From assembly GCA_963922565.1 (NCBI GenBank), contig CAWUIQ010000010.1, positions 33,981 to 97,980 on the forward strand: 64,000 bases of DNA, written 5' to 3'. The position numbers were made by a program, and so were the translations under genes. The notes beneath the pieces are model-generated. The model was given only the letters and a program-made list of their open reading frames with translations, ran no database searches and had not been told where the DNA came from. The stretch comes from JBCBKL01 sp963922565 (lineage in GTDB: Bacteria; Pseudomonadota; Alphaproteobacteria; Rhodobacterales; Rhodobacteraceae). Positions 51,888 through 59,329 of this stretch are shown one piece after another. Position 1 is the first letter of the stretch. Each line of letters starts with the position of its first letter.

Positions 51888-53054
51888 TCAAATATCAATG
51901 TCTGCAAAAATAAGATGGTGGTCCGAGGCCGCGTGATGCTTTTCGGTCAGCTCGGGATAGACCTCCCACCGGGGCGGGCGGGACCCGGGCCATGCCCCTT
52001 TCCGAAATATGCCGCCGCCGGTGGCGCGGGCGAAGAGCGCGGGGGACAGCAGCAGGTAATCGATCTTGTCGTTGTCATTGCCCAGCCCAAAGGTGCCATG
52101 CCCCTTGTTGTCGTCATCGGCGACGACGAATTCGGCGGAAAAGCCGGGATGCTCCGAGATATCGCGCAGCTCGGTTGATAAAAGCGGCTGCAACTCGTCA
52201 CTGTCGGGCGTGTCATTGAGATCGCCCAGCACCGCGATGTACTCGTATCCTTCATCCTTGAGGCGCTCATAATACCGCGCCACGGCCCGCGCCTGTGCGA
52301 TGCGTTTGGCCCGAGACGAGGGAGAATTCCCGCCGAATTTCGATTTGAAGTGATTGACCAGCACCATGATGGTTTCGCCCGACGGGGTCGTGACCTCGTA
52401 TTCCGGGCAATCGCGGCTAAAGATCGGCTGATCCGCTGCTGTTGGCACGTCCTCCGGATCGTCCCCGCGCAGCTTGTCGACATGGCTACGGACCCGTTCG
52501 ATGGGAAAGCCTGCCCGCGTTGCCAGCCCCACATCGATGCCGCGCGGGTCATTGCCATCGACCAGCATCAGGTGGGCGTAGGTTTCTGGCAGGTCCAGCT
52601 TGCGCGCCATATCCTCCTGAAATCGCTTGAGAACCGGGCGGTTCTCGGCCTCGACAACGCCCAGAATGTCGGCACCCGCATCAAACATGACGCGGGCGGT
52701 CAGCATCATGGCGATCTCGTCCACCGGCTCGGTCTTGAGCTCGACCCAGCCGATCCAGTCGTCACGGCCATCCGCCACGATCTCGCGCGGCTTTGTTCGG
52801 TCGCGGGGGCGGCGGATGATGCGACCGCGGATCTTGCGCAGGCGGACAAAGGGCCCGTCATTGTCGTTCAGAATGCCAAGGCTTTCCATGATGACCAGCA
52901 TCCGGGCCTTGTCGGCATCGCTGTAGGTGTCCTTTTCAAAGAGCGTGTTCAGCTCCGCATGGGCATCCAGAACATCCTGATGCGCATCGGTTTCATCGTT
53001 AAACACCTTGGCCCGGTCGAAGAGGTTTTCGACGTTGTAAGCCGCAATTCGCAT
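51888..53054 (-). CDS. Endonuclease/exonuclease/phosphatase family protein
   Basis: The 388-residue protein has the EEP fold markers: MRIAAYNVENLFD at the N-terminus, GVVEAENR (catalytic Glu), NHFKSK, VLGDLNDTPDSDEL (Asp/Asn pair) and a C-terminal AASDHHLIFADI (SDH). It is a metal-dependent phosphodiesterase or nuclease of unknown target, without signal peptide. GGAG precedes ATG 53054. Together with the SNase-like gene it makes a two-nuclease unit. Confidence 0.9.
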   Translation of the reverse strand: MRIAAYNVENLFDRAKVFNDETDAHQDVLDAHAELNTLFEKDTYSDADKARMLVIMESLGILNDNDGPFVRLRKIRGRIIRRPRDRTKPREIVADGRDDWIGWVELKTEPVDEIAMMLTARVMFDAGADILGVVEAENRPVLKRFQEDMARKLDLPETYAHLMLVDGNDPRGIDVGLATRAGFPIERVRSHVDKLRGDDPEDVPTAADQPIFSRDCPEYEVTTPSGETIMVLVNHFKSKFGGNSPSSRAKRIAQARAVARYYERLKDEGYEYIAVLGDLNDTPDSDELQPLLSTELRDISEHPGFSAEFVVADDDNKGHGTFGLGNDNDKIDYLLLSPALFARATGGGIFRKGAWPGSRPPRWEVYPELTEKHHAASDHHLIFADIDI

Positions 53055-53231
53055 TTCCAATGCTCCATTAACCAATTTTTGAAGGGTAACACAGATTTCA
53101 GAGGCTGTATGAGCATCTTGTCAGTCGTCGATCCTTACGGGGTTGGGCGCCGATCATCTTTGGTTTGGGTCTAACGCTGTTGAACCCGCCGAACGGGGGC
53201 TCTGCCGAAAACAGCCCCACCGCAAATCCGC

Positions 53232-53609
53232 TCAATGCCCGGCCTGGCTATCGTCGTTGGGCAGGCTTTCACTCCACCGGCGGAGTTCGTCCAGAAACCC
53301 AAGGGCCGTCCGTCCGAAATCCGTGACTTCGTAGAGGACAGATAGCGGTTTCGTCTCGACAACCTCGCGGTGAACCAGTCCCTGTGCCTCGAGCTGGCGC
53401 AGCCTTTCCGTGATCATCTTCTTGCTGGCTCCGCCGATCATGCGGGAAAGGTCGTTGAAACGCACCGGGCCATCCTTGAGATGCCAAAGGATCGACCCGG
53501 TCCACTTCCCACCGATAATGCGCATGCCGCGCTCTATTGCGCAGGGCGTAACACATGGTTCATCGACCGTCTTGCGGCCACGCTGATCTTCCCTGATGCG
53601 GGCATCCAT
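53232..53609 (-). CDS. HxlR family transcriptional regulator
   Basis: The 125-residue winged-helix protein has the HxlR core CAIERGMRIIGGKWTGSILWHL, then FNDLSRMIGGASKKMITERLRQLEAQGLVHR and YEVTDFGRTAL. A Cys-rich N-terminus (PCVTPC) could sense redox or thiol-reactive compounds, as in some HxlR proteins. A good GGAGG lies upstream of the ATG. It is divergent from a glutathione transferase gene, which it probably controls. Confidence 0.92.
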   Translation of the reverse strand: MDARIREDQRGRKTVDEPCVTPCAIERGMRIIGGKWTGSILWHLKDGPVRFNDLSRMIGGASKKMITERLRQLEAQGLVHREVVETKPLSVLYEVTDFGRTALGFLDELRRWSESLPNDDSQAGH

Positions 53610-53644
53610 CGGGCAAATCCCTCCTCCGGAACAGGTTACAAAAA

Positions 53645-53652
53645 GTATACTA
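53645..53652. promoter_or_regulatory. Palindrome in the HxlR/GST divergent promoter, possible operator
   Basis: AGTATACT is a perfect 8-base palindrome centred between the two divergent starts (53609 and 53725), in the only A+T-rich part of the interval. HxlR-family regulators bind short palindromes with a TATAC-like core, so this is a candidate site; the match is short. Confidence 0.35.
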
Positions 53653-53724
53653 GTTGATTTTCGTCGCCTTGTACGCAGCTTTGATCAGGTCCCGCTGATC
53701 ACAGTTTTTTGCCGGAGAATGATG

Positions 53725-54441
53725 ATGTCAGAACCCGCTATTCATCTCTATACCGCCGCCACAATGAACGGTTACAAGCCTGTCATTTTTCTGGAGGAGG
53801 CTGGCGTGCCCTACGACCTGACCTCCGTCAATTTTTCCAAACAAGAGCAGAAAGCGCCCGACTACGTGCAACTCAATCCGAACGGCAAGATCCCCACCAT
53901 TGTCGACCGGGATGAGGATCGCGCCATTTTCGAAAGCGGCGCCATCCTTTGGCATCTGGCCGAGAAGTACGGCAAGTTTCTTCCCCAGGATCCGTCAAAG
54001 CGCTCGGAGGTCATGCAATGGATGTTCTTTCAGGTTGGTCACGTCGGCCCGATGATGGGGCAGGCCATGTATTTCCAGCACATCGCGGCGCCAAACGGAC
54101 ATGAAGAACCGTTTTCGATAAAGCGCTACGTTGATGAATCGCGCCGGTTGCTTGAGGTCATGAACACCCATCTCGACGGACGTGATTGGCTCGCGGCGGG
54201 CGAATACACCATTGCGGATATGATGACCTATCCCTGGGCACGCGCTTATGTCTGGGCGCGGGCGAGCATCGAGGGCCTGCCGCATCTGCAGGCGTGGTTC
54301 GACCGGATCGACGCGCGCCCGGCGGTACAAAAGGCGTTGACGATCCCGAAAGCGAACCCACAGTTCTGGGATGCCAAGGCCGATGCCACCGCCTTTGCCA
54401 AGGAGAATGCGGCACGGTTCGCCGGCGATGTGAAGACGTGA
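53725..54441 (+). CDS. Glutathione S-transferase family protein
   Basis: The 238-residue protein has an N-terminal thioredoxin-fold domain (IHLYTAATMNGYKPVIFLEEAG, NPNGKIPTIVD, FESGAILWHLAEKYG with the Glu-Ser of glutathione binding) and an all-helical C-terminal domain from about 95 to 205 with YTIADMMTYPWA. It resembles the YfcG/Ure2p class, which often reduces disulfides. Three ATGs occur in a row; the third (53725) has the best GGAG spacing. Probably induced through the HxlR regulator. Confidence 0.92.
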   Translation: MSEPAIHLYTAATMNGYKPVIFLEEAGVPYDLTSVNFSKQEQKAPDYVQLNPNGKIPTIVDRDEDRAIFESGAILWHLAEKYGKFLPQDPSKRSEVMQWMFFQVGHVGPMMGQAMYFQHIAAPNGHEEPFSIKRYVDESRRLLEVMNTHLDGRDWLAAGEYTIADMMTYPWARAYVWARASIEGLPHLQAWFDRIDARPAVQKALTIPKANPQFWDAKADATAFAKENAARFAGDVKT

Positions 54442-54578
54442 CGAAGGTGCGGTGACCGCGAGCAACGCAAGGGTCAATCATCAAGCGACGCGGACCGCAA
54501 TACTCGGCGCATCAACTGCTTGGGGTCAGTTCGGGACCTGCATGTCGGCGTCGTTTCTGACGTTCCAGGCCAACGGGC

Positions 54579-55535
54579 CTAGTTCGTCACGATCACCTTC
54601 CCCGTCGCTTTCCGCGTCCGCAGCAGATCGAGCGCTTCGTTCGCCTGCTCCAGCGGCCGGGTGTGGCTGACATGCGGAGCCAGCTTGCCCTGATCGTACC
54701 ACTCGAAGAGCACCCGGAAGCTGTCGGTCAGTACCGACGGCCGCAGCGCCTTGTATCCACCCCAATAGAGGCCCAGAACAGTGAGGTTCTTGACCAACAG
54801 GTAATTCGCCGGGATTTGCGGAACCTCACCGCTGGCAAAACCCAGCGGCAGCAGACGGGCCTCGCGGTTGCAGGCGCGCAGGGCCGCATCGAAAAGCGCC
54901 CCGCCAATCGGATCATAGACCACGTCCGCACCACCAAGCGCCTTCACCTCGGCCCGCAGATCATCCTTGTCGCTGTCGATCAGGTGATCGGCCCCGGCCT
55001 TCCTGGCGATATCCAGCTTTTCGGCACCGCGCGCGCAGGCGATCACCTTGGCGCCCATGACCTTGCCCAGCTCGACCGCCGTCAGCCCGACACCGCCCGA
55101 TGCGCCAAGCACCAGCAATGTCTCACCGGGCTGCAGATGGGCCTTGTAATCCAGCGCGACATGGCTGGTGCCGTAAGCCACCAGAAACGCCGCCGCATCC
55201 ACCGCACTCATGCTGTCGGGGATGGGAACGCAGATCGTCTCGGGGATGGCGGCGTATTCGGCCAGCCCGCCAAAGCCGGTATAGGACGCAACCCGCTGCC
55301 CGACCTTGAGCGTTGCGCCCGCACCCACGGCTTCGACCACGCCGCTGATCTCCATCCCCAGCGTCGCGGGCAGTGGCGGTTTTTCCTGATAGGTGCCCTT
55401 GATGATCAGCGTATCGCCGAAATTCAGACCGCAGGCCTCGATCCGGACCAGCACTTCACCGGCCCCCGGCTCGGGCCGGTCCACATCCACAAGCTGGAGC
55501 GGCTGGCCCAGCTCAACCAATTGCATTGCGCGCAT
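54579..55535 (-). CDS. NADPH:quinone oxidoreductase family protein (zinc-free MDR)
   Basis: The 318-residue medium-chain reductase has the GroES-like N-domain (GEVLVRIEACGLNFGDTL, where Asn replaces the catalytic Cys, so no catalytic zinc) and a Rossmann domain with VLGASGGVGLTAVELGK. It likely reduces quinones or enones with NADPH in the cytoplasm. It lies 15 bases after a small membrane-protein gene at the end of the rib-nusB operon. Confidence 0.9.
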   Translation of the reverse strand: MRAMQLVELGQPLQLVDVDRPEPGAGEVLVRIEACGLNFGDTLIIKGTYQEKPPLPATLGMEISGVVEAVGAGATLKVGQRVASYTGFGGLAEYAAIPETICVPIPDSMSAVDAAAFLVAYGTSHVALDYKAHLQPGETLLVLGASGGVGLTAVELGKVMGAKVIACARGAEKLDIARKAGADHLIDSDKDDLRAEVKALGGADVVYDPIGGALFDAALRACNREARLLPLGFASGEVPQIPANYLLVKNLTVLGLYWGGYKALRPSVLTDSFRVLFEWYDQGKLAPHVSHTRPLEQANEALDLLRTRKATGKVIVTN

Positions 55536-55550
55536 GAAAGCTTCCGTCGT

Positions 55551-55796
55551 CTAGGGGCGGTCGTCCCCGCCAATCGTCATGACGACGTAGCCGATTTGTA
55601 TGGCCCCGAACAACAGCCCGTTGAGCATCCAGACCACAAAAAGAGCAAAGGGCCCGTCGGCGGTGTTCCAGACCAGATGACGCAGGTTCATCACGTCGAA
55701 CCACATGAGCAGCGCAACAAAGATTGCCGAGATGCCGAAACCCAAAAGGCCGTTCACGATAAAGAGCCGGACCAGGGATGGAAACCGCTTGGACAT
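55551..55796 (-). CDS. Small hypothetical membrane protein, 81 aa, two TM
   Basis: Two hydrophobic helices (about 10-32 and 48-70) connected by an aromatic loop. No family recognised. The start at 55796 (MSKRFPSLVRLFIV) is chosen because the longer frame adds an unlikely basic leader that overlaps the nusB 3' end. It sits between nusB and the quinone oxidoreductase gene, 15 bases before the latter. Confidence 0.7.
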   Translation of the reverse strand: MSKRFPSLVRLFIVNGLLGFGISAIFVALLMWFDVMNLRHLVWNTADGPFALFVVWMLNGLLFGAIQIGYVVMTIGGDDRP

Positions 55797-55833
55797 GGGG
55801 TGAGGGTAGCGCGCCGGGGCGCTGCGTCCAAGC

Positions 55834-56301
55834 TCAGAACGCTTCTGGCCTCGCTTCACGCGCCATATGATCGAGGACGGCGTTCACAAAGCTCGGTTCC
55901 TTACCATCGGGAAAAAACGCGCGGGCCACGTCGACATATTCGGTGATGATCACCTTGGGCGGTGTGTTCTGATCGCGAAACTCGGCCCCAGCGGCGCGAA
56001 AAAGGGCGCGCAGGGTCGGATCGATACGGGCAATGGGCCATTTGGCCACCAGCGCCCGGTCGGTCGCCTGATCGATTGGCGCCTGATAGTTCACCGCATC
56101 CTCCATCACCCGATCGAAATGATCCGGATCGCCCTCGTTCATCTCGGCCTCGTCATAGACGGCGCCAAAGCGGTGATCCAGGAATTCGCGGCGGACCTGA
56201 TCCACCGTCTGGCCCGACTGCTCCATCTGAAATAGGGCCTGAACAGCATAGAGCCGCGCGGCGGACCGCATTTTTCGTTTCTGGTTTCCGGAAAGGGTCA
56301 T
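55834..56301 (-). CDS. nusB: Transcription antitermination factor NusB
   Basis: The 155-residue all-helical protein has RSAARLYAVQALFQMEQSG near the start and the late PPKVIITEYVDVARAF and FVNAVLDHMA motifs of NusB. It binds boxA RNA with NusE in rRNA antitermination. ATG at 56301 shares one base with the ribH stop (TGATG); ribH-nusB linkage is classical in bacteria. Confidence 0.95.
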   Translation of the reverse strand: MTLSGNQKRKMRSAARLYAVQALFQMEQSGQTVDQVRREFLDHRFGAVYDEAEMNEGDPDHFDRVMEDAVNYQAPIDQATDRALVAKWPIARIDPTLRALFRAAGAEFRDQNTPPKVIITEYVDVARAFFPDGKEPSFVNAVLDHMAREARPEAF

Positions 56302-56822
56302 CAGGCGATCTGGATGGTCTCGGACAAGGGTTTGAATCCCACACCTTTGGTCTGGGCGCCCCACTTACGGCTGAGCGCGATCAGGTGCAAGGCCGCAGCC
56401 GCAGCACCGCCACCTTTGTTCTGCTCGGCGGGATCGGCCCGCACCTGCGCCTGTTCGATGTTCTCGACCGTCAGGATGCCGTTCCCGATGCAAAGCCCCT
56501 GAAGCCCCAGCAACTGGATCGCGCGGGAACTGTCGTTGCAGACCGTTTCGTAATGGGTCGTTTCACCCCGGATCACGCAGCCCAAGGCGACATAGCCATC
56601 AAAGTTCGACATCCGTTCGGCGATCCCGATGGCGGTCGGAACCTCCAGCGCGCCGGGCACCTCGACGAGATCGTGTTTTCCGCCGCATGCTTCGATCTCG
56701 GCCCGCGCCCCGGCGATCAGATCGTCAGCGATGGCCTTGTAGTACGGGGCCACGACGATCAACAGTTTCACCGGCTTGTCGAATTCCGGACGCGGCAGGA
56801 TGTGATGTTCGATCGATGCCAT
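56301..56822 (-). CDS. ribH: 6,7-dimethyl-8-ribityllumazine synthase
   Basis: The 173-residue protein matches lumazine synthase: VEVPGALEVPTAIGIAE, GYVALGCVIRGETTHYE (catalytic His region) and PIGNGILTVEN-like LCIGNGILTVENIEQA. It condenses the pyrimidinedione with dihydroxybutanone phosphate to lumazine, forming large multimers. Its ATG overlaps the ribB stop (TAATG) and its stop overlaps nusB. Confidence 0.96.
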   Translation of the reverse strand: MASIEHHILPRPEFDKPVKLLIVVAPYYKAIADDLIAGARAEIEACGGKHDLVEVPGALEVPTAIGIAERMSNFDGYVALGCVIRGETTHYETVCNDSSRAIQLLGLQGLCIGNGILTVENIEQAQVRADPAEQNKGGGAAAAALHLIALSRKWGAQTKGVGFKPLSETIQIA

Positions 56823-57946
56823 TATTTCTCTCCGAGGATCGGGCGTTTACCCACGATTTCAAGACCATAGGCATCAAGGCCCATATAGGTGGTCAACGGG
56901 CTGTCGGTCAGCAGGATCAGCCGGTTAAGACCCAGCGAGGCCAGCATCTGCGCGCCCAGACCGGTATTCTTGACAATCTTCGGGCCGTCTTCGTCATCGC
57001 TGTCAAAAAGCGCCTTGCGCGGCTGGCGGAAAAGGCACACGACCCCACGCCCCTCTTCGGCGATCAGCTCCATCGCGCGGGGCAACTCGCCCACCGGCTT
57101 GGGACCAAGGCCGAGGATGTCAGTGATCTCGGCCAGGGCGTGGGTCCGAACGAGAACAGGCTCGGACGTGGTGATATCGCCCTTCGACATCACCACATGT
57201 TCGATCCCATAGGTCTGGTCGGTAAAGATCCGCATATGCCATTCGCCGCCATGCTGCGAGGTCACGGTGCGTTCGGACGTTTGCACCACCAGATTGTCGT
57301 ACCGGCGGCGATAGGCGATCAGATCGCTGATCGTCCCGATCTTGAGCCCGTGTTCCTTGGCGTAGTCGACGAGGTCCGGCAGACGGGCCATCGACCCGTC
57401 TTCCTTCATGATCTCGCAGATCACGGATGAGGGATAATGCCCGGCCAAACGCGCCACGTCGCAGCCCGCCTCGGTATGCCCGGCCCGGACCAGCACGCCG
57501 CCCTTGCGCGCCCGCAAGGGAAAAACGTGGCCGGGCGTGGCCAGATCGGCGCCGGTCGCCTGCGGGTTGATCGCCGTGCGGATGGTCAGGGCGCGGTCAG
57601 CGGCCGAAATGCCGGTGCTCACCCCCTCACGCGCTTCGATCGAAACGGTGAACGCGGTCTCGTGCCGTGACGAATTGTGGGTCGCCATCATCGGCAGACC
57701 CAGTTGATCGACGCGCTCGGCCGGCAGGGTCAGACAGATCAGGCCACGGCCATGGGTTGCCATGAAATTCACGGCTTCGGGCGTCGCGAAATCGGCGGGG
57801 ACGACCAGATCGCCCTCATTCTCCCGATCCTCGTGATCGACGAGGATGAACATCTTGCCCAGCCGCGCCTCTTCGATGATTTCTTCGATGGGCGAGATCG
57901 CGGCGGCAAGGTCCTGTTCGACGGGGCCGGGGGTTTCAAAGCTCAT
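56822..57946 (-). CDS. ribB: 3,4-dihydroxy-2-butanone-4-phosphate synthase fused to degenerate GTP cyclohydrolase II-like domain (RibBX type)
   Basis: Residues about 15-215 form a complete RibB: FILVDHEDRENEGDLVVPAD, THGRGLICL, RHETAFTVSIEA and HTEAGCDVARLAG. The C-terminal 155 residues resemble RibA but lack its zinc cysteines: the usual C-GD-RCDC stretch is replaced by THALAEITDILGLGPKPVG, and the RQEGRGIGL segment is replaced by RQPRKALFD. The domain should therefore be inactive as GTP cyclohydrolase II, as in RibBX proteins. A true ribA must lie outside the window. It lies 78 bases after the 188-aa gene in the rib operon. Confidence 0.93.
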   Translation of the reverse strand: MSFETPGPVEQDLAAAISPIEEIIEEARLGKMFILVDHEDRENEGDLVVPADFATPEAVNFMATHGRGLICLTLPAERVDQLGLPMMATHNSSRHETAFTVSIEAREGVSTGISAADRALTIRTAINPQATGADLATPGHVFPLRARKGGVLVRAGHTEAGCDVARLAGHYPSSVICEIMKEDGSMARLPDLVDYAKEHGLKIGTISDLIAYRRRYDNLVVQTSERTVTSQHGGEWHMRIFTDQTYGIEHVVMSKGDITTSEPVLVRTHALAEITDILGLGPKPVGELPRAMELIAEEGRGVVCLFRQPRKALFDSDDEDGPKIVKNTGLGAQMLASLGLNRLILLTDSPLTTYMGLDAYGLEIVGKRPILGEK

Positions 57947-58024
57947 GAGGGCAGCCTTTGCATGATGATGCTGGCCAGATAACCCCTAACGCCGCCCAAT
58001 TCCAGCGTGACGGAACGAAGCGGT

Positions 58025-58591
58025 TCAGGCGCCGAAGTACCGCTCTGCCGACAGATAGCCGGCAGCGCGCGCGGCTGCATGCCATTCGGCTTCGAGGCTG
58101 GTATCGCCGATGATGACAACCTGATCGCCCACAAGCCGCCGATCCTTGACAAAGGTTCTGAGCCGCTGGTGCATCGCCTGCCAGCTTGTCGTGATGTCGG
58201 GCGCAAGGCCCGTCGCGTCGAGCACCGGATTGGCGGCGGCAATGGGTTCGGGCTGCAGGGGACGATGAACCAGCGCCAGGCGGTCCGCGCCCCGCAACAG
58301 CTCTAGCGCCCTGGCCCGATCGTGCGGCATGGCCGCATCGCCGCCGATGATCCGCAGCGCATTGGATGAGAAAAGAAGCCCGCAAATGTCGCGGCCCGTG
58401 GCCTGCCGGATCGCGGCATAGGCCTTGTAATCCATCCCCAGCTCAGCCGCGCGCTTCACCCGCATCTTGACGATCATCAGGGGTATCGTTCGGGGCATCA
58501 GCGCCTTTTGCGCCTGCCGCCACTGGTAGGCGCGCATCGTCTGGCCGCGTTCGAGCGTGGGCCCCTGGTTGTGACCAATGCCCGGCGTCAT
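58025..58591 (-). CDS. Conserved hypothetical protein in the riboflavin operon, 188 aa
   Basis: The 188-residue protein begins MTPGIGHNQGPTLERG and is mostly helical and basic in its first half (AYQWRQAQKALMPRTIPLMIVKMRVKRAAELG-like region 20-51). No named family is recognised; the GHNQGPT start also occurs in alphaproteobacterial hypothetical proteins, from memory. The ATG overlaps the ribE stop (ATGA), so it is translated with riboflavin synthase. No catalytic motif of riboflavin enzymes is visible. Confidence 0.78.
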   Translation of the reverse strand: MTPGIGHNQGPTLERGQTMRAYQWRQAQKALMPRTIPLMIVKMRVKRAAELGMDYKAYAAIRQATGRDICGLLFSSNALRIIGGDAAMPHDRARALELLRGADRLALVHRPLQPEPIAAANPVLDATGLAPDITTSWQAMHQRLRTFVKDRRLVGDQVVIIGDTSLEAEWHAAARAAGYLSAERYFGA

Positions 58592-59175
58592 GATGCCTCG
58601 GCCAACCGCGCCACATAGCGGGCCAGCGTGTCAATCTCGAGATTGACCAGATCGCCCACGGCCACGTCGCCCCATGTCGTCACGGCCTTGGTATGGGGGA
58701 TGAAGTTGATCCCGAATACATCGCCCTGGACCTCGTTCACGGTCAGCGATGTGCCGTTGAGGGCGACCGAGCCCTTGGGTGCAATAAAGCGCGCAAGATC
58801 CGCAGGGGCACGCAGCTGGACACGGGTGCTATCGCCTTCGTCGACGACGCTGACGACCTCGGCCACCCCGTCGACGTGACCCGACACGATATGACCACCC
58901 AGCTCATCGCCTACCCGCAGCGCCCGTTCGAGGTTGACGCGGCTGCCTTCGGACCAGCGGCCGATATTGGTTTTGTCCACCGTTTCGGCGCTGATCTGCA
59001 CGTCATACCAGTCAGGGCCAAGGTCAACGACGGTCAGGCACACACCGTCCGATGCGATCGATGCGCCCATGTCGATCCCGCTTGTGTCATAGGCCGTCTG
59101 GATTCGCGCCCGCAGGTCGCCTTCCTGTTTCAGCTGCGTGACGGTGCCGACGTCGGTGATGATGCCTGTGAACAT
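58588..59175 (-). CDS. ribE: Riboflavin synthase (alpha subunit)
   Basis: The 195-residue protein has two similar halves (MFTGIITDVGTV and GGHIVSGHVDGVAEV) each with the SxCLTV-like segment SDGVCLTVVDL and NGTSLTVNEV, as in RibE. It dismutates two lumazines to riboflavin. It is the first gene visible in the rib operon and is divergent from kpsS-like gene. No FMN riboswitch pattern was seen in the 154-base interval. Confidence 0.95.
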   Translation of the reverse strand: MFTGIITDVGTVTQLKQEGDLRARIQTAYDTSGIDMGASIASDGVCLTVVDLGPDWYDVQISAETVDKTNIGRWSEGSRVNLERALRVGDELGGHIVSGHVDGVAEVVSVVDEGDSTRVQLRAPADLARFIAPKGSVALNGTSLTVNEVQGDVFGINFIPHTKAVTTWGDVAVGDLVNLEIDTLARYVARLAEAS

Positions 59176-59290
59176 CTGTTGCCCTTTTTGTCACATCTTC
59201 CAAGGACGTAGCGGGTGCAGCAGCCTGCCGCAAGGGCGCCTCTTGCATGCCATGGTTTGCATTTACAATAATCGGTCAATCGTGCGTGGT

Positions 59291-59305
59291 TTAAGAGCGG
59301 GTTAA
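59291..59305 (+). promoter_or_regulatory. Candidate CtrA-binding box
   Basis: TTAA-GAGCGGG-TTAA is an exact TTAA-N7-TTAA, the full CtrA box of alphaproteobacteria. It lies upstream of the kpsS-like gene and in the promoter interval shared with ribE. If it overlaps a -35 element for the capsule gene, transcription would start near 59325, which favours translation from 59330. A 15-base match with 8 fixed positions can occur by chance. Confidence 0.45.
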
Positions 59306-59329
59306 CGGATGCCGCGATACAGTCCGGAC

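Noticed and set aside
53171..53362. Short minus-strand frame overlapping the HxlR gene end
   Set aside because: No ribosome-binding site or homology pattern; the HxlR gene explains the region.
59176..59329. Possible FMN riboswitch ahead of ribE
   Set aside because: I looked for the conserved multi-stem pattern on the minus strand and saw no convincing match; only a CtrA-like box is visible.
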